Shown one piece after another: positions 1-6,934 of a stretch of 24,288 nucleotides of DNA (position 1 is its first letter; every line of letters begins with the position of its first letter). Below the pieces are notes generated by a model, which made no database searches, was not told the DNA's origin, and saw nothing but the letters and a program-made list of their open reading frames with translations. Source of the DNA: UBA4572 sp049965515. Lineage in GTDB: Bacteria; Nitrospirota; Leptospirillia; Leptospirillales; Leptospirillaceae. The translations under genes were made by a program, and so were the position numbers. The DNA lies in the NCBI GenBank assembly GCA_049965515.1, contig JBMFWG010000028.1, forward strand, positions 1 to 24,288, given 5' to 3'.

Positions 1-494
1 AACTTCTGGTTTGAGCGGAACACACGAGAAATTTCCCGGTCGGCCTCCCGACGTTTGATGGCCTCCCGCTTGTCCCCCTGGGTCTTCCCTTTCACAAGGG
101 CCAGAGTGACCTTGAATTTCTTTCTATTGTTAGAATATATCCCCAGCGGAACGACCGTCAAGCCCTTCTGGAGCGTCAGGCCGAAAAGACGGAGGATTTC
201 CTTCCGGTGGAGGAGGAGCTTTCTGACCCGGAGAGGGTCGTGATTCTCCCGGTTACCTCCGCGGTAGGGGCCCACATGCATCTGGTAGAGCCAGGCCTCC
301 TCCTTCTCGAAGCGGACAAAGGCATCCCCGAGATTCACCGAGCCCTCGCGAATGGCCTTCACCTCGGTTCCCCAAAGGACGATCCCCGCCTCGAAGCGTT
401 CGAGGACCTCGTATCGGAAGAGGGCCTTCCGGTTGGTGCTCACCGCCCGGGCTTTCTCGTCGGCCTCCCTTTCGTCCTTCTTTTTTCCCGCCAT
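1..494 (-). CDS. smpB: SsrA-binding protein SmpB (3' end cut by window edge)
   Basis: SmpB binds tmRNA (SsrA) and delivers it to stalled ribosomes for trans-translation in the cytoplasm. The minus-strand reading frame opens at the ATG at 494 and runs without a stop to the window edge, giving about 164 visible residues; the family is usually 150-160, so only a few C-terminal residues can be missing. Recognisable SmpB segments in order are NRKALFRYEVLERFEAGIVL, GTEVKAIREGSVNLGDAFV, the GGNRENHDPLRVRKLLL segment and SNNRKKFKVTLALVKGK. The visible end (KREAIKRREADREISRVF) is the basic tail that enters the mRNA channel. The start lies 3 bases after the pepA stop, so it is probably translated from the same long message. 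There is no strong Shine-Dalgarno, which fits coupling to pepA. Identification is firm. Confidence 0.95.
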   Translation of the reverse strand, partial: MAGKKKDEREADEKARAVSTNRKALFRYEVLERFEAGIVLWGTEVKAIREGSVNLGDAFVRFEKEEAWLYQMHVGPYRGGNRENHDPLRVRKLLLHRKEILRLFGLTLQKGLTVVPLGIYSNNRKKFKVTLALVKGKTQGDKREAIKRREADREISRVFRSNQK

Positions 495-497
495 GGG

Positions 498-2084
498 CTA
501 TTTTCTGGACCGGGCAGCGCGAGGTGCCGGCGCCTTCCGGCCTGTCTTCCGGGGAGCGGAGGCCGCCTTCGGAAGGAGGGAGCCGTGGGCACGCTCTTCC
601 ACCAGATGGGTCAGAAGTCGAACGCCGATGCCCACATTGCCCTTGGGCTTGTAGGGCTCTGAAGAGTCCACCCAGGCGGTCCCGGCAATATCGAGATGGA
701 CCCAGGGGGTCTCGTCCACGAAATGGTGGAGGAAGGCCGCTCCGGTAATGGTTCCGGCCCCTCCCTTGTTTCCGGTGTTCCTGATATCGGCGATATCGCT
801 CTTGATCTGGTCAAAATACTCGTCGAAGAGGGGCAGGGGCCAGCCGCGCTCCCCGACCCGCTCTCCGACCTCCCGGACCCGGGCGATGAGGGTTTCGTTG
901 TTCCCCAGGACCCCCATGGCCTGTCCCCCCAGAGCGATGACCACCGCCCCGGTGAGGGTGGCCACATCGACTACCAGCTCCGGGTGGTAGGTCCGGATCC
1001 CGAACGAGAGGGCATCGGCCAGGATCAGACGGCCTTCGGCATCGGTATTGATGATCTCGATCGTCTTCCCGTTGTAAGCCTTCACCACATCACCAGGCTT
1101 GTTGGCCCGGCCCGAGGGCATGTTTTCGGTGGCGGGCATGACCGCCACCACATGGACGGGAAGACCCAGGTCGGCCACCGAGAGAATGGTTCCTAAAACG
1201 GCGGCCCCGCCGCTCATGTCCCCCTTCATGAGCTCCATCTTGTCCGCGGGCTTGAGAGAGATCCCTCCGGAGTCGAAGGTCAGGGTCTTGCCCACGAGGA
1301 GAATCGGCGCAGAATTCACGGGCTTGGCCGGTTTGTATTCCAGGATGATGAGACGGGCGGGTTCGTCGGAGCCCTTGGCCACGCCCACCAGAGCGTTGAG
1401 CCCCATCCTCTCGAGCTTCTCCCGGTCGTATGAGAGATAGGAAATCTTTCTCTTGCGGGCCTCCTCCTCGGCAAGCCGCGCGATCATGGTGGGAGTCGCC
1501 ACATTGGCGGGATGGTTCCCCAGATCCCGGGCCAGGAGGGTATTCTTCGAGATCACCTCTCCCCGGTGCAACCCTTCCGAGGCGGCCGGCCGATCCTTCG
1601 CTGCCACCGCCACGAAAAGTTCGGTCAGGGCATATGGAGCCTTGTCCTTGCCGGGGCTTTTGTAGGTATCGAAGTCATAGAGGCCCAGAAGGGTCCCCTC
1701 CACCACCGCCTCCACCGCCGCTGCCGCGTCGGGAAGGACCAGAGCCAAAGCCGAGACCGCGTCGGTGAGGTTTCGTTTTTTGAGGGCGGTGGCGGCGCTT
1801 CCCGAGGCCTTCCGGAGGGTTTCAGGGTGGAGCTTGTCCCGCTTGCCGAGACCGACGAGAAGAAGGGTGCGGGCCGGGAGCTTGCCGAAGGTCGGCAGGA
1901 GGGTAACCTCTCCCGACGCCCCGCGGATCTCTCCGTTTTTGATCATCCTGGCAATCTCCCCGCCCAGGGTGTGATCGACAGTGGCGGAGACGCCGGAGAG
2001 GGCCTCCTCCTCAAAAAGAGGGAGAATCAGGGCGGCAGCTTTCTTCCTGGCAGGGTCGGTCGCGAGTATCTCGGTCTTCGTCAT
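498..2084 (-). CDS. pepA: Leucyl aminopeptidase (M17 family, PepA-like)
   Basis: A cytosolic two-metal aminopeptidase that removes N-terminal residues from peptides. It has 528 aa against about 500 for E. coli PepA. The C-terminal catalytic domain is intact: metal ligands K266 and D271 (in VGKTLTFDSGG), D289 (MKGDMSGGAA), then D348 and E350 with catalytic R352 in the family signature NTDAEGRLILADAL. The second catalytic lysine is K278. These positions are offset by 4 from E. coli PepA. The N-terminal macro-like domain (about 1-170) is more divergent, as is normal. The last 30 or so residues form a basic Lys/Arg/Pro/Ala-rich tail not seen in E. coli PepA. An AAGGA element lies just upstream of the ATG, and the queC stop is 20 bases away. 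Some M17 proteins also bind DNA; nothing here shows that. Confidence 0.95.
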   Translation of the reverse strand: MTKTEILATDPARKKAAALILPLFEEEALSGVSATVDHTLGGEIARMIKNGEIRGASGEVTLLPTFGKLPARTLLLVGLGKRDKLHPETLRKASGSAATALKKRNLTDAVSALALVLPDAAAAVEAVVEGTLLGLYDFDTYKSPGKDKAPYALTELFVAVAAKDRPAASEGLHRGEVISKNTLLARDLGNHPANVATPTMIARLAEEEARKRKISYLSYDREKLERMGLNALVGVAKGSDEPARLIILEYKPAKPVNSAPILLVGKTLTFDSGGISLKPADKMELMKGDMSGGAAVLGTILSVADLGLPVHVVAVMPATENMPSGRANKPGDVVKAYNGKTIEIINTDAEGRLILADALSFGIRTYHPELVVDVATLTGAVVIALGGQAMGVLGNNETLIARVREVGERVGERGWPLPLFDEYFDQIKSDIADIRNTGNKGGAGTITGAAFLHHFVDETPWVHLDIAGTAWVDSSEPYKPKGNVGIGVRLLTHLVEERAHGSLLPKAASAPRKTGRKAPAPRAARSRK

Positions 2085-2104
2085 GAGGGTCCTTTCATCG
2101 CTTC

Positions 2105-2830
2105 TTATGGGTGTGGGCCGGAGGGTTTCCCCTCCGGCGGGGTCGAAAGATCATAGGGAAGAGGGTCGGGCACTCCCGCCCGGGCAAATCCCCGCAGGCG
2201 AAGGAGGCAGCTGTCGCAATGGCCGCAGGCCTTCTCTCCTTCCCGGTAACACGACCAGGTCATGGCAAAGGGAACGGACAGGGAGAGCCCCGTACGCACG
2301 ATCTCTCCCTTGTCCATGTGAATCACGGGAGTGACGATGGAAAGGGACGAGCCCTCCCTCTCCATCGCCGTCCCCAGACGGGCCGCGTGCTCGAAGGCGT
2401 CGTAGAAGGCCCGGCGGCAGTCGGGATATCCCGAACTGTCCTCCTCTACCGCCCCGATATAGATCCGGTTGCAGGAGAGGACCTCCGCCCAGGAGACCGC
2501 CACCGAGAGAAAGTGGGCGTTCCTGAAGGGAACGTAGGTGACCGGGATGCCTGTGCGCTCGAGGTCTCCCTCGGGGATCTCGAGGCTCCCGTCGGTCAGC
2601 GCTGACCCTCCCACCGCGGCCAGAGAGGGGGACTCGGTGATGAGCGTCCGGTCCGGACGGAAATGGTCGCAGAGAGCCCGGAAGGACTGCTCCTCCCGCC
2701 TCTGGGTGCGGCCGCCGTAGCGCACATGAAGAAATCCCAGAAAATCGCACTCCTTCCGGGCCAGGGCCGCAGTCACCGCACTGTCCATTCCTCCGCTCAC
2801 CAAAACCACGCCCCGTCCGCCCGTGGCCAC
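2105..2830 (-). CDS. queC: 7-cyano-7-deazaguanine synthase QueC
   Basis: QueC converts 7-carboxy-7-deazaguanine to preQ0 using ATP and ammonia, in the queuosine pathway. The protein is 241 aa, normal for the family. It has the PP-loop ATP motif SGGMDS at residues 12-17, the central VPFRNAHFLS segment (about 100-109), GAVEEDSSGYPDCR (about 126-139), and a C-terminal zinc site from C194, C202, C205 and C208 (CGHCDSC). The start is GTG; its first G is the last base of the queE stop codon TAG, so the two genes overlap by one base and are almost certainly translationally coupled. The QueE product is the QueC substrate, so the pairing makes biochemical sense. queD and the preQ0 reductase queF are not in this window. 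Confidence 0.96.
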   Translation of the reverse strand: MATGGRGVVLVSGGMDSAVTAALARKECDFLGFLHVRYGGRTQRREEQSFRALCDHFRPDRTLITESPSLAAVGGSALTDGSLEIPEGDLERTGIPVTYVPFRNAHFLSVAVSWAEVLSCNRIYIGAVEEDSSGYPDCRRAFYDAFEHAARLGTAMEREGSSLSIVTPVIHMDKGEIVRTGLSLSVPFAMTWSCYREGEKACGHCDSCLLRLRGFARAGVPDPLPYDLSTPPEGKPSGPHP

Positions 2831-3471
2831 TAGACTCCCCTCCTTTCAGGATCGAAAAGGATCTTGTGAAGCTGAAGACCCATCCGGATCTCTCTCCCGG
2901 AGGAGAGGACCCACTCGGCCAACTCTCCTGGAGAGCACTCCCCGAAGACGGGAGAGACCGTCACCGGAATCTCCCGGGGAAGAGCCAGCCGGTCGAGAAA
3001 GTCGAGGCAGTAGTCGAAGTCGCGCCGATCGGCGATGACCGCCTTGATCTCATCCCCCGGACGCAAAGCCCGGAAGGTCTCCTCCGCCATGAGATGCGCC
3101 ATCCCCGAGCCGGGAGGCTTGATATCCATCACAAGATGGCAGCGCCGGTCGAGCCCTTCGGGCACCGGCAGGGCTCCGGACGTTTCGATGAGAACGGTCT
3201 TGCCGGCATCGAGAAGTTCCCGGACAAGCCGGGAGAGCTCAGGGGCCGAAAAAGGTTCCCCTCCCGTGACCTCGACCAGAGGGACCGGATGGGTCATCGC
3301 CTCCTCGACGAGAGAGTCGACCGATCTCTCCTCTCCCTCGTAAAAGGAATAGGTCGTGTCGCACCAGCGGCACCGCAGGGGGCATCCGGTCGTCCGGATA
3401 AAAAAGCAGGGCCAACCGGCAAAGGTCGACTCCCCCTGAATGGAAAAAAAGGTCTCGTTGATCCTCATCAC
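2830..3471 (-). CDS. queE: 7-carboxy-7-deazaguanine synthase QueE (radical SAM)
   Basis: QueE is a radical-SAM enzyme that contracts 6-carboxy-tetrahydropterin to 7-carboxy-7-deazaguanine. The 213-residue protein begins with the family N-terminus INETFFSIQGEST, followed by the [4Fe-4S] motif Cx3Cx2C at C30, C34 and C37 (CPLRCRWC) and the SAM-contacting TGGEP at about 69-73. Length is typical of the short QueE type. Two starts are possible: GTG at 3471, which gives a four-base GTGA overlap with the upstream lipoprotein gene, or the very next codon, ATG at 3468. The sequence does not decide between them, and the difference is one residue. It overlaps queC downstream, so lipoprotein, queE and queC form one translationally coupled block. 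Confidence 0.96.
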   Translation of the reverse strand: MMRINETFFSIQGESTFAGWPCFFIRTTGCPLRCRWCDTTYSFYEGEERSVDSLVEEAMTHPVPLVEVTGGEPFSAPELSRLVRELLDAGKTVLIETSGALPVPEGLDRRCHLVMDIKPPGSGMAHLMAEETFRALRPGDEIKAVIADRRDFDYCLDFLDRLALPREIPVTVSPVFGECSPGELAEWVLSSGREIRMGLQLHKILFDPERRGV

Positions 3472-4349
3472 TTCTTTCCGGAACTGCCCGCCCTCTCCGT
3501 TTTTGAAGTTCCTCCGGACCCCGTGCCGGAAGCCGTCTCCGGATTTGCGGCCGCCTTCATCTTGCGGCGAATGGCGGAGATCTCCGCCGTCACCTCGTCG
3601 GGGTTGGGATAGCGGCCCATGACGTCAGCCAGAAGGGACAGCGCCTGACGGTCATGGCCCTGCGCCGAGAGGGCCCGGGCCAGGTTGTACTCGGCGATGT
3701 CGGCCATGGGGCCGTGGGGATGGCTCTTTAAAAAGGCCCGGAGATCATGGGCCGAGGCCTTGGCATCCCCCAGGATCCCTTCGAGGAGTCCGACCTTGAG
3801 CCAGGCCCGGATCCCCTCCTTTTCATCCTCATCCTTCTCCCTGACCTCCCGGTAAAGGGAGAGGGCTCCCCTGTAGTGCTGCTCCCGTTCAAGAATCCCC
3901 GCGGAAAGGGAGGTGGCCCTCATCCAGAGGATCCTGTCGGGATGGGATTCCCGGAGTTTTTTCAGTACGGAGAGGGCGTTGTTCATGCGCCCCTGGCTTA
4001 CCAGATCCCTCGCCAGATAGAAGGAGGCCCGGGAGCGGACCGACTTGTCGGAGAGGTTTTCCAGGGCCCGGATATAGTTTTCCCCCGCACGGTCGGGGCG
4101 GTTTTCGTAGCGATCCTCGATCTCGCCCAGACGGAAATACGACAAACCGGCGATTCCCGAACGGGGAGCAATGCGGATCGCCTTCTTGAAGTCCTTCCGG
4201 GCCTCCTCGATCTGGAACTCGCCCAGGGCCTTCTGGCCCTCATGGTAGGCCATCCGGGACTGGGACTGGGAGCACCCCGCAAGACACAGAAGAGAGGCCA
4301 CGGCAAAGGGGACCAGCCGGCCGCGGAAGGAGGGTCTGTCAGATGTCAT
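3468..4349 (-). CDS. TPR-repeat lipoprotein of unknown function
   Basis: I do not recognise a named family. The 293-residue protein begins with a lipoprotein signal peptide: basic start, hydrophobic core at about 12-25 and a lipobox LAGC with the lipidated cysteine at C26. Serine follows the cysteine, which in Proteobacteria favours outer-membrane sorting. Residues about 33-235 are helical tetratricopeptide-like repeats, for example AYHEGQKALGEFQIEEARKD followed by further 34-37-residue units (NNALSVLKKLRESHPDR, AEYNLARALSAQGHDRQALS). The tail (about 268-293) is low-complexity Gly/Ser/Thr/Lys. This layout resembles envelope-assembly lipoproteins such as BamD, but no BamD-specific motif is visible. 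It lies 5 bases after gyrA and overlaps queE by 4 bases, so it is expressed with genes whose functions give no clue to its own. Confidence 0.85.
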   Translation of the reverse strand: MTSDRPSFRGRLVPFAVASLLCLAGCSQSQSRMAYHEGQKALGEFQIEEARKDFKKAIRIAPRSGIAGLSYFRLGEIEDRYENRPDRAGENYIRALENLSDKSVRSRASFYLARDLVSQGRMNNALSVLKKLRESHPDRILWMRATSLSAGILEREQHYRGALSLYREVREKDEDEKEGIRAWLKVGLLEGILGDAKASAHDLRAFLKSHPHGPMADIAEYNLARALSAQGHDRQALSLLADVMGRYPNPDEVTAEISAIRRKMKAAANPETASGTGSGGTSKTERAGSSGKK

Positions 4350-4354
4350 GAAGG

Positions 4355-6919
4355 TCAGATCCTGACGTCGGGATCCTTGTCCCCATCGATGGACTTCTCC
4401 TGAGACTCCTCCATCTCGCCCCGAACATCCTTGCCGGCCGGCTCTTTCTCGAGATAGGCCTCAAGGGGAGTCGGATCCCGCTTCGGATTGATGGCGGCAC
4501 AGACAATGGTCTCCTGGGGGCTGTCGGAGAGGGAGACGAGCTTGACCCCCTTGGCCCCACGACCCACCTTCCGGATATCCTCGGAAGGAATACGGATCAC
4601 CCGGCCGGTGTCGGTCACCACATCGATATCGTCGCGCTCGGTCACCTTGAGTATGGCGACGACGGAGCCGGTTTCCGGGGTGACCTTGGCGATGCGAACG
4701 CCCTTGCCACCCCGCTTCTGGAGGCGGAAGAGGTTGGTATCGACTCTCTTGCCGAAGCCCTTCTCGGTGGTCACCAGAAGAAGGTCGCTTTCGCTCACCT
4801 CTTCAAAGCTTACCACCGAATCGTCCGGGGAGAGACGAATGGCTCTCACTCCGCGGGTCGCCCGGCCCGTGGGACGGATGTTGTCGGCCTCGAAGCGGAT
4901 GGACATCCCGCCCCGGGTGGCCACGAGGAGCCGGCGGTCGGGGTGGAGAACCAGAACCCGGGCCAGGCGGTCTCCCTCTTCGAGGACCGTAGCGATGAGC
5001 CCCCCCTGACGGATGTTGGCATATTCCGAAAGACGGGTCTTCTTGAAGTACCCCTTGACCGTTCCGAAGAGAAGGAGGTTGTCCCCCTCGAAGGAGCGAA
5101 CAGGAAGGATCGCCGCCACTCTCTCGTCGGGAGAGAGAGAGAGAAGGGAGAGAAGGTGCTTGCCCCGGGCGGTCCGCTGGGCCTCGGGAAGCTCGTAGGT
5201 CTTGAGACGATAGACCTTGCCCAGGTCGGTAAAGAAGAGAAGGGTGTCGTGAGCCCGTGCGTTGAGGGTCGCGATCAGGCAGTCATCCTCCTTGAGCGTC
5301 ACCCCGATTCGCCCCTTGCCCCCCCGGCGCTGGGTGGGGAGGACGGCATCGGGCATCCGCTTGATATAGCCCTCATAGGAGAGGGTCACGATGTAGGGCT
5401 CGTCAGGAATGAGGGCCTCGGGGGTCAGCTCTCCCTCGTCGGGAACGATCACCGTTCGCCGCCCGTCTCCGAAGCGCTCAAGAAGGGTGCGGGTCTCTTC
5501 CCGGATCACCTCGAGGAGGGCCTCCCGGGAGGCCAGGATGGCTTCAAGCGAAGCGATGAGGGCCGCCACTTCCCGGTACTCGGCCTCGATCTTTTCCCGT
5601 TCGAGGCCGGTGAGGCGCTGGAGCCGGAGGTCGAGAATGGCCTGGGCCTGGAGCTCGGAAAAGGCGAAGAGGGAGACGAGGCCGTTTCGGGCCTCATCCG
5701 GGGATCCGGATCGACGGATGAGGGCGATAATTTCGTCAATGAGGTCGATCGCCCGCCGGAGACCTTCGAGGATGTGGAAGCGCTCCCGGGCCTTCCGGAG
5801 GCGGAAGAGGGTCCGACGGGTCACCACGTCCTTTCTGAAGCTCAGAAAGACCTGGAGGGACTGGGAAAGGGAGAGGGTCTCGGGGCGGCCGTTGACGATG
5901 GAGACGGCGTTGTAGCCGAAGGAGCTCTGGAGAGGGGTCAGAAGGAAGAGCTGGTTCATGATGATCCGGGGAATGGCCTCTCGCCGCAGATCGATCACGA
6001 TACGCATCCCGTCCCGGTCCGATTCATCCCGGATGTCGGCGATATGTTCAATCTTCTTTTCCCTGACAAGCTCCGCGATCTTCTCGATCAGACGGGCCTT
6101 GTTCACAAGGTAGGGGATCTCCCGGATCACCAGGCACTGGCGATCACTCCGGGTGCTGTCCTCCACCTCCACGACCCCCCGCATAACGATCGATCCCCGG
6201 CCGGTGCGATAGGCCGATTCGATCCCCGAACGACCCAGGATCACTCCCCCGGTGGGGAAGTCGGGACCCGTGACAAAGGTCATGAGATCGGAGTCGGTAG
6301 CCTCGGGATTGTCGATCAGATGAAGAAGAGCATTCAGCACCTCGGTGATATTGTGGGGAGGGATGTTGGTGGCCATCCCCACCGCGATACCGGAGGAGCC
6401 GTTCAAAAGGAGAAGGGGAAGGGAGGCGGGAAGGACCCGGGGCTCCTCAAGGGACTCGTCGTAGTTGGGAGACCAGTCCACCGTCTCCTCGTCGAGCTCG
6501 CCCATCATTTCTTCGGCGAGGCGGGTGAGGCGGATCTCGGTATAACGCATGGCGGCGGGAGCGTCTCCGTCCACCGACCCGAAGTTGCCCTGTCCGTCGA
6601 TCAGGGGGTAGCGCAGGGTAAAGGGCTGGACGAGCCGAACGGCGGTGTCATAGACCGCCGTGTCCCCGTGGGGATGGTATTTACCGATAACGTCACCCAC
6701 GATCCGGGCGGATTTGCGGTAGGCGGTCCCGGGACGCACCCCCATCTCGTGCATGGCGAAGAGAACGCGCCGCTGGACGGGCTTGAGACCGTCGCGGGCG
6801 TCGGGCAGGGCCCGGCCCACGATCACGCTCATGGAGTAGTTCAGGTAGGCGGTACGGATCTCCTCGTCGATCGAAACTGTGGTTTCGCGGGGGGTATCCT
6901 GGGGAAGGGGAGTATCCAA
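4355..6919 (-). CDS. gyrA: DNA gyrase subunit A
   Basis: The breakage-reunion subunit of gyrase, which with GyrB introduces negative supercoils. It has 854 aa (E. coli GyrA 875). The winged-helix domain carries the active-site tyrosine Y126 in AAMRYTE. The quinolone pocket is KYHPHGDTAVYDT, with Thr87 and Asp91 at the positions of E. coli Ser83 and Asp87. The C-terminal beta-pinwheel (from about residue 505) contains a canonical GyrA box QRRGGKG at 530-536, which marks gyrase rather than topoisomerase IV ParC. Later degenerate blades include QKRGGKGVR and GRGAKGVKL. The tail is charged. The start is TTG at 6919, chosen because GGAGG lies 6 bases upstream and no ATG is nearby. The gap to gyrB is 15 bases and is mostly a CCTCCGGAGG palindrome that contains the ribosome-binding site. 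Confidence 0.98.
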   Translation of the reverse strand: MDTPLPQDTPRETTVSIDEEIRTAYLNYSMSVIVGRALPDARDGLKPVQRRVLFAMHEMGVRPGTAYRKSARIVGDVIGKYHPHGDTAVYDTAVRLVQPFTLRYPLIDGQGNFGSVDGDAPAAMRYTEIRLTRLAEEMMGELDEETVDWSPNYDESLEEPRVLPASLPLLLLNGSSGIAVGMATNIPPHNITEVLNALLHLIDNPEATDSDLMTFVTGPDFPTGGVILGRSGIESAYRTGRGSIVMRGVVEVEDSTRSDRQCLVIREIPYLVNKARLIEKIAELVREKKIEHIADIRDESDRDGMRIVIDLRREAIPRIIMNQLFLLTPLQSSFGYNAVSIVNGRPETLSLSQSLQVFLSFRKDVVTRRTLFRLRKARERFHILEGLRRAIDLIDEIIALIRRSGSPDEARNGLVSLFAFSELQAQAILDLRLQRLTGLEREKIEAEYREVAALIASLEAILASREALLEVIREETRTLLERFGDGRRTVIVPDEGELTPEALIPDEPYIVTLSYEGYIKRMPDAVLPTQRRGGKGRIGVTLKEDDCLIATLNARAHDTLLFFTDLGKVYRLKTYELPEAQRTARGKHLLSLLSLSPDERVAAILPVRSFEGDNLLLFGTVKGYFKKTRLSEYANIRQGGLIATVLEEGDRLARVLVLHPDRRLLVATRGGMSIRFEADNIRPTGRATRGVRAIRLSPDDSVVSFEEVSESDLLLVTTEKGFGKRVDTNLFRLQKRGGKGVRIAKVTPETGSVVAILKVTERDDIDVVTDTGRVIRIPSEDIRKVGRGAKGVKLVSLSDSPQETIVCAAINPKRDPTPLEAYLEKEPAGKDVRGEMEESQEKSIDGDKDPDVRI

Positions 6920-6934
6920 AAAATCCTCCGGAGG

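Noticed and set aside
6925..6934. The palindrome CCTCCGGAGG between gyrB and gyrA as an RNA switch
   Set aside because: The arms abut with no loop bases, so it cannot fold on itself; it is most simply the gyrA ribosome-binding site.
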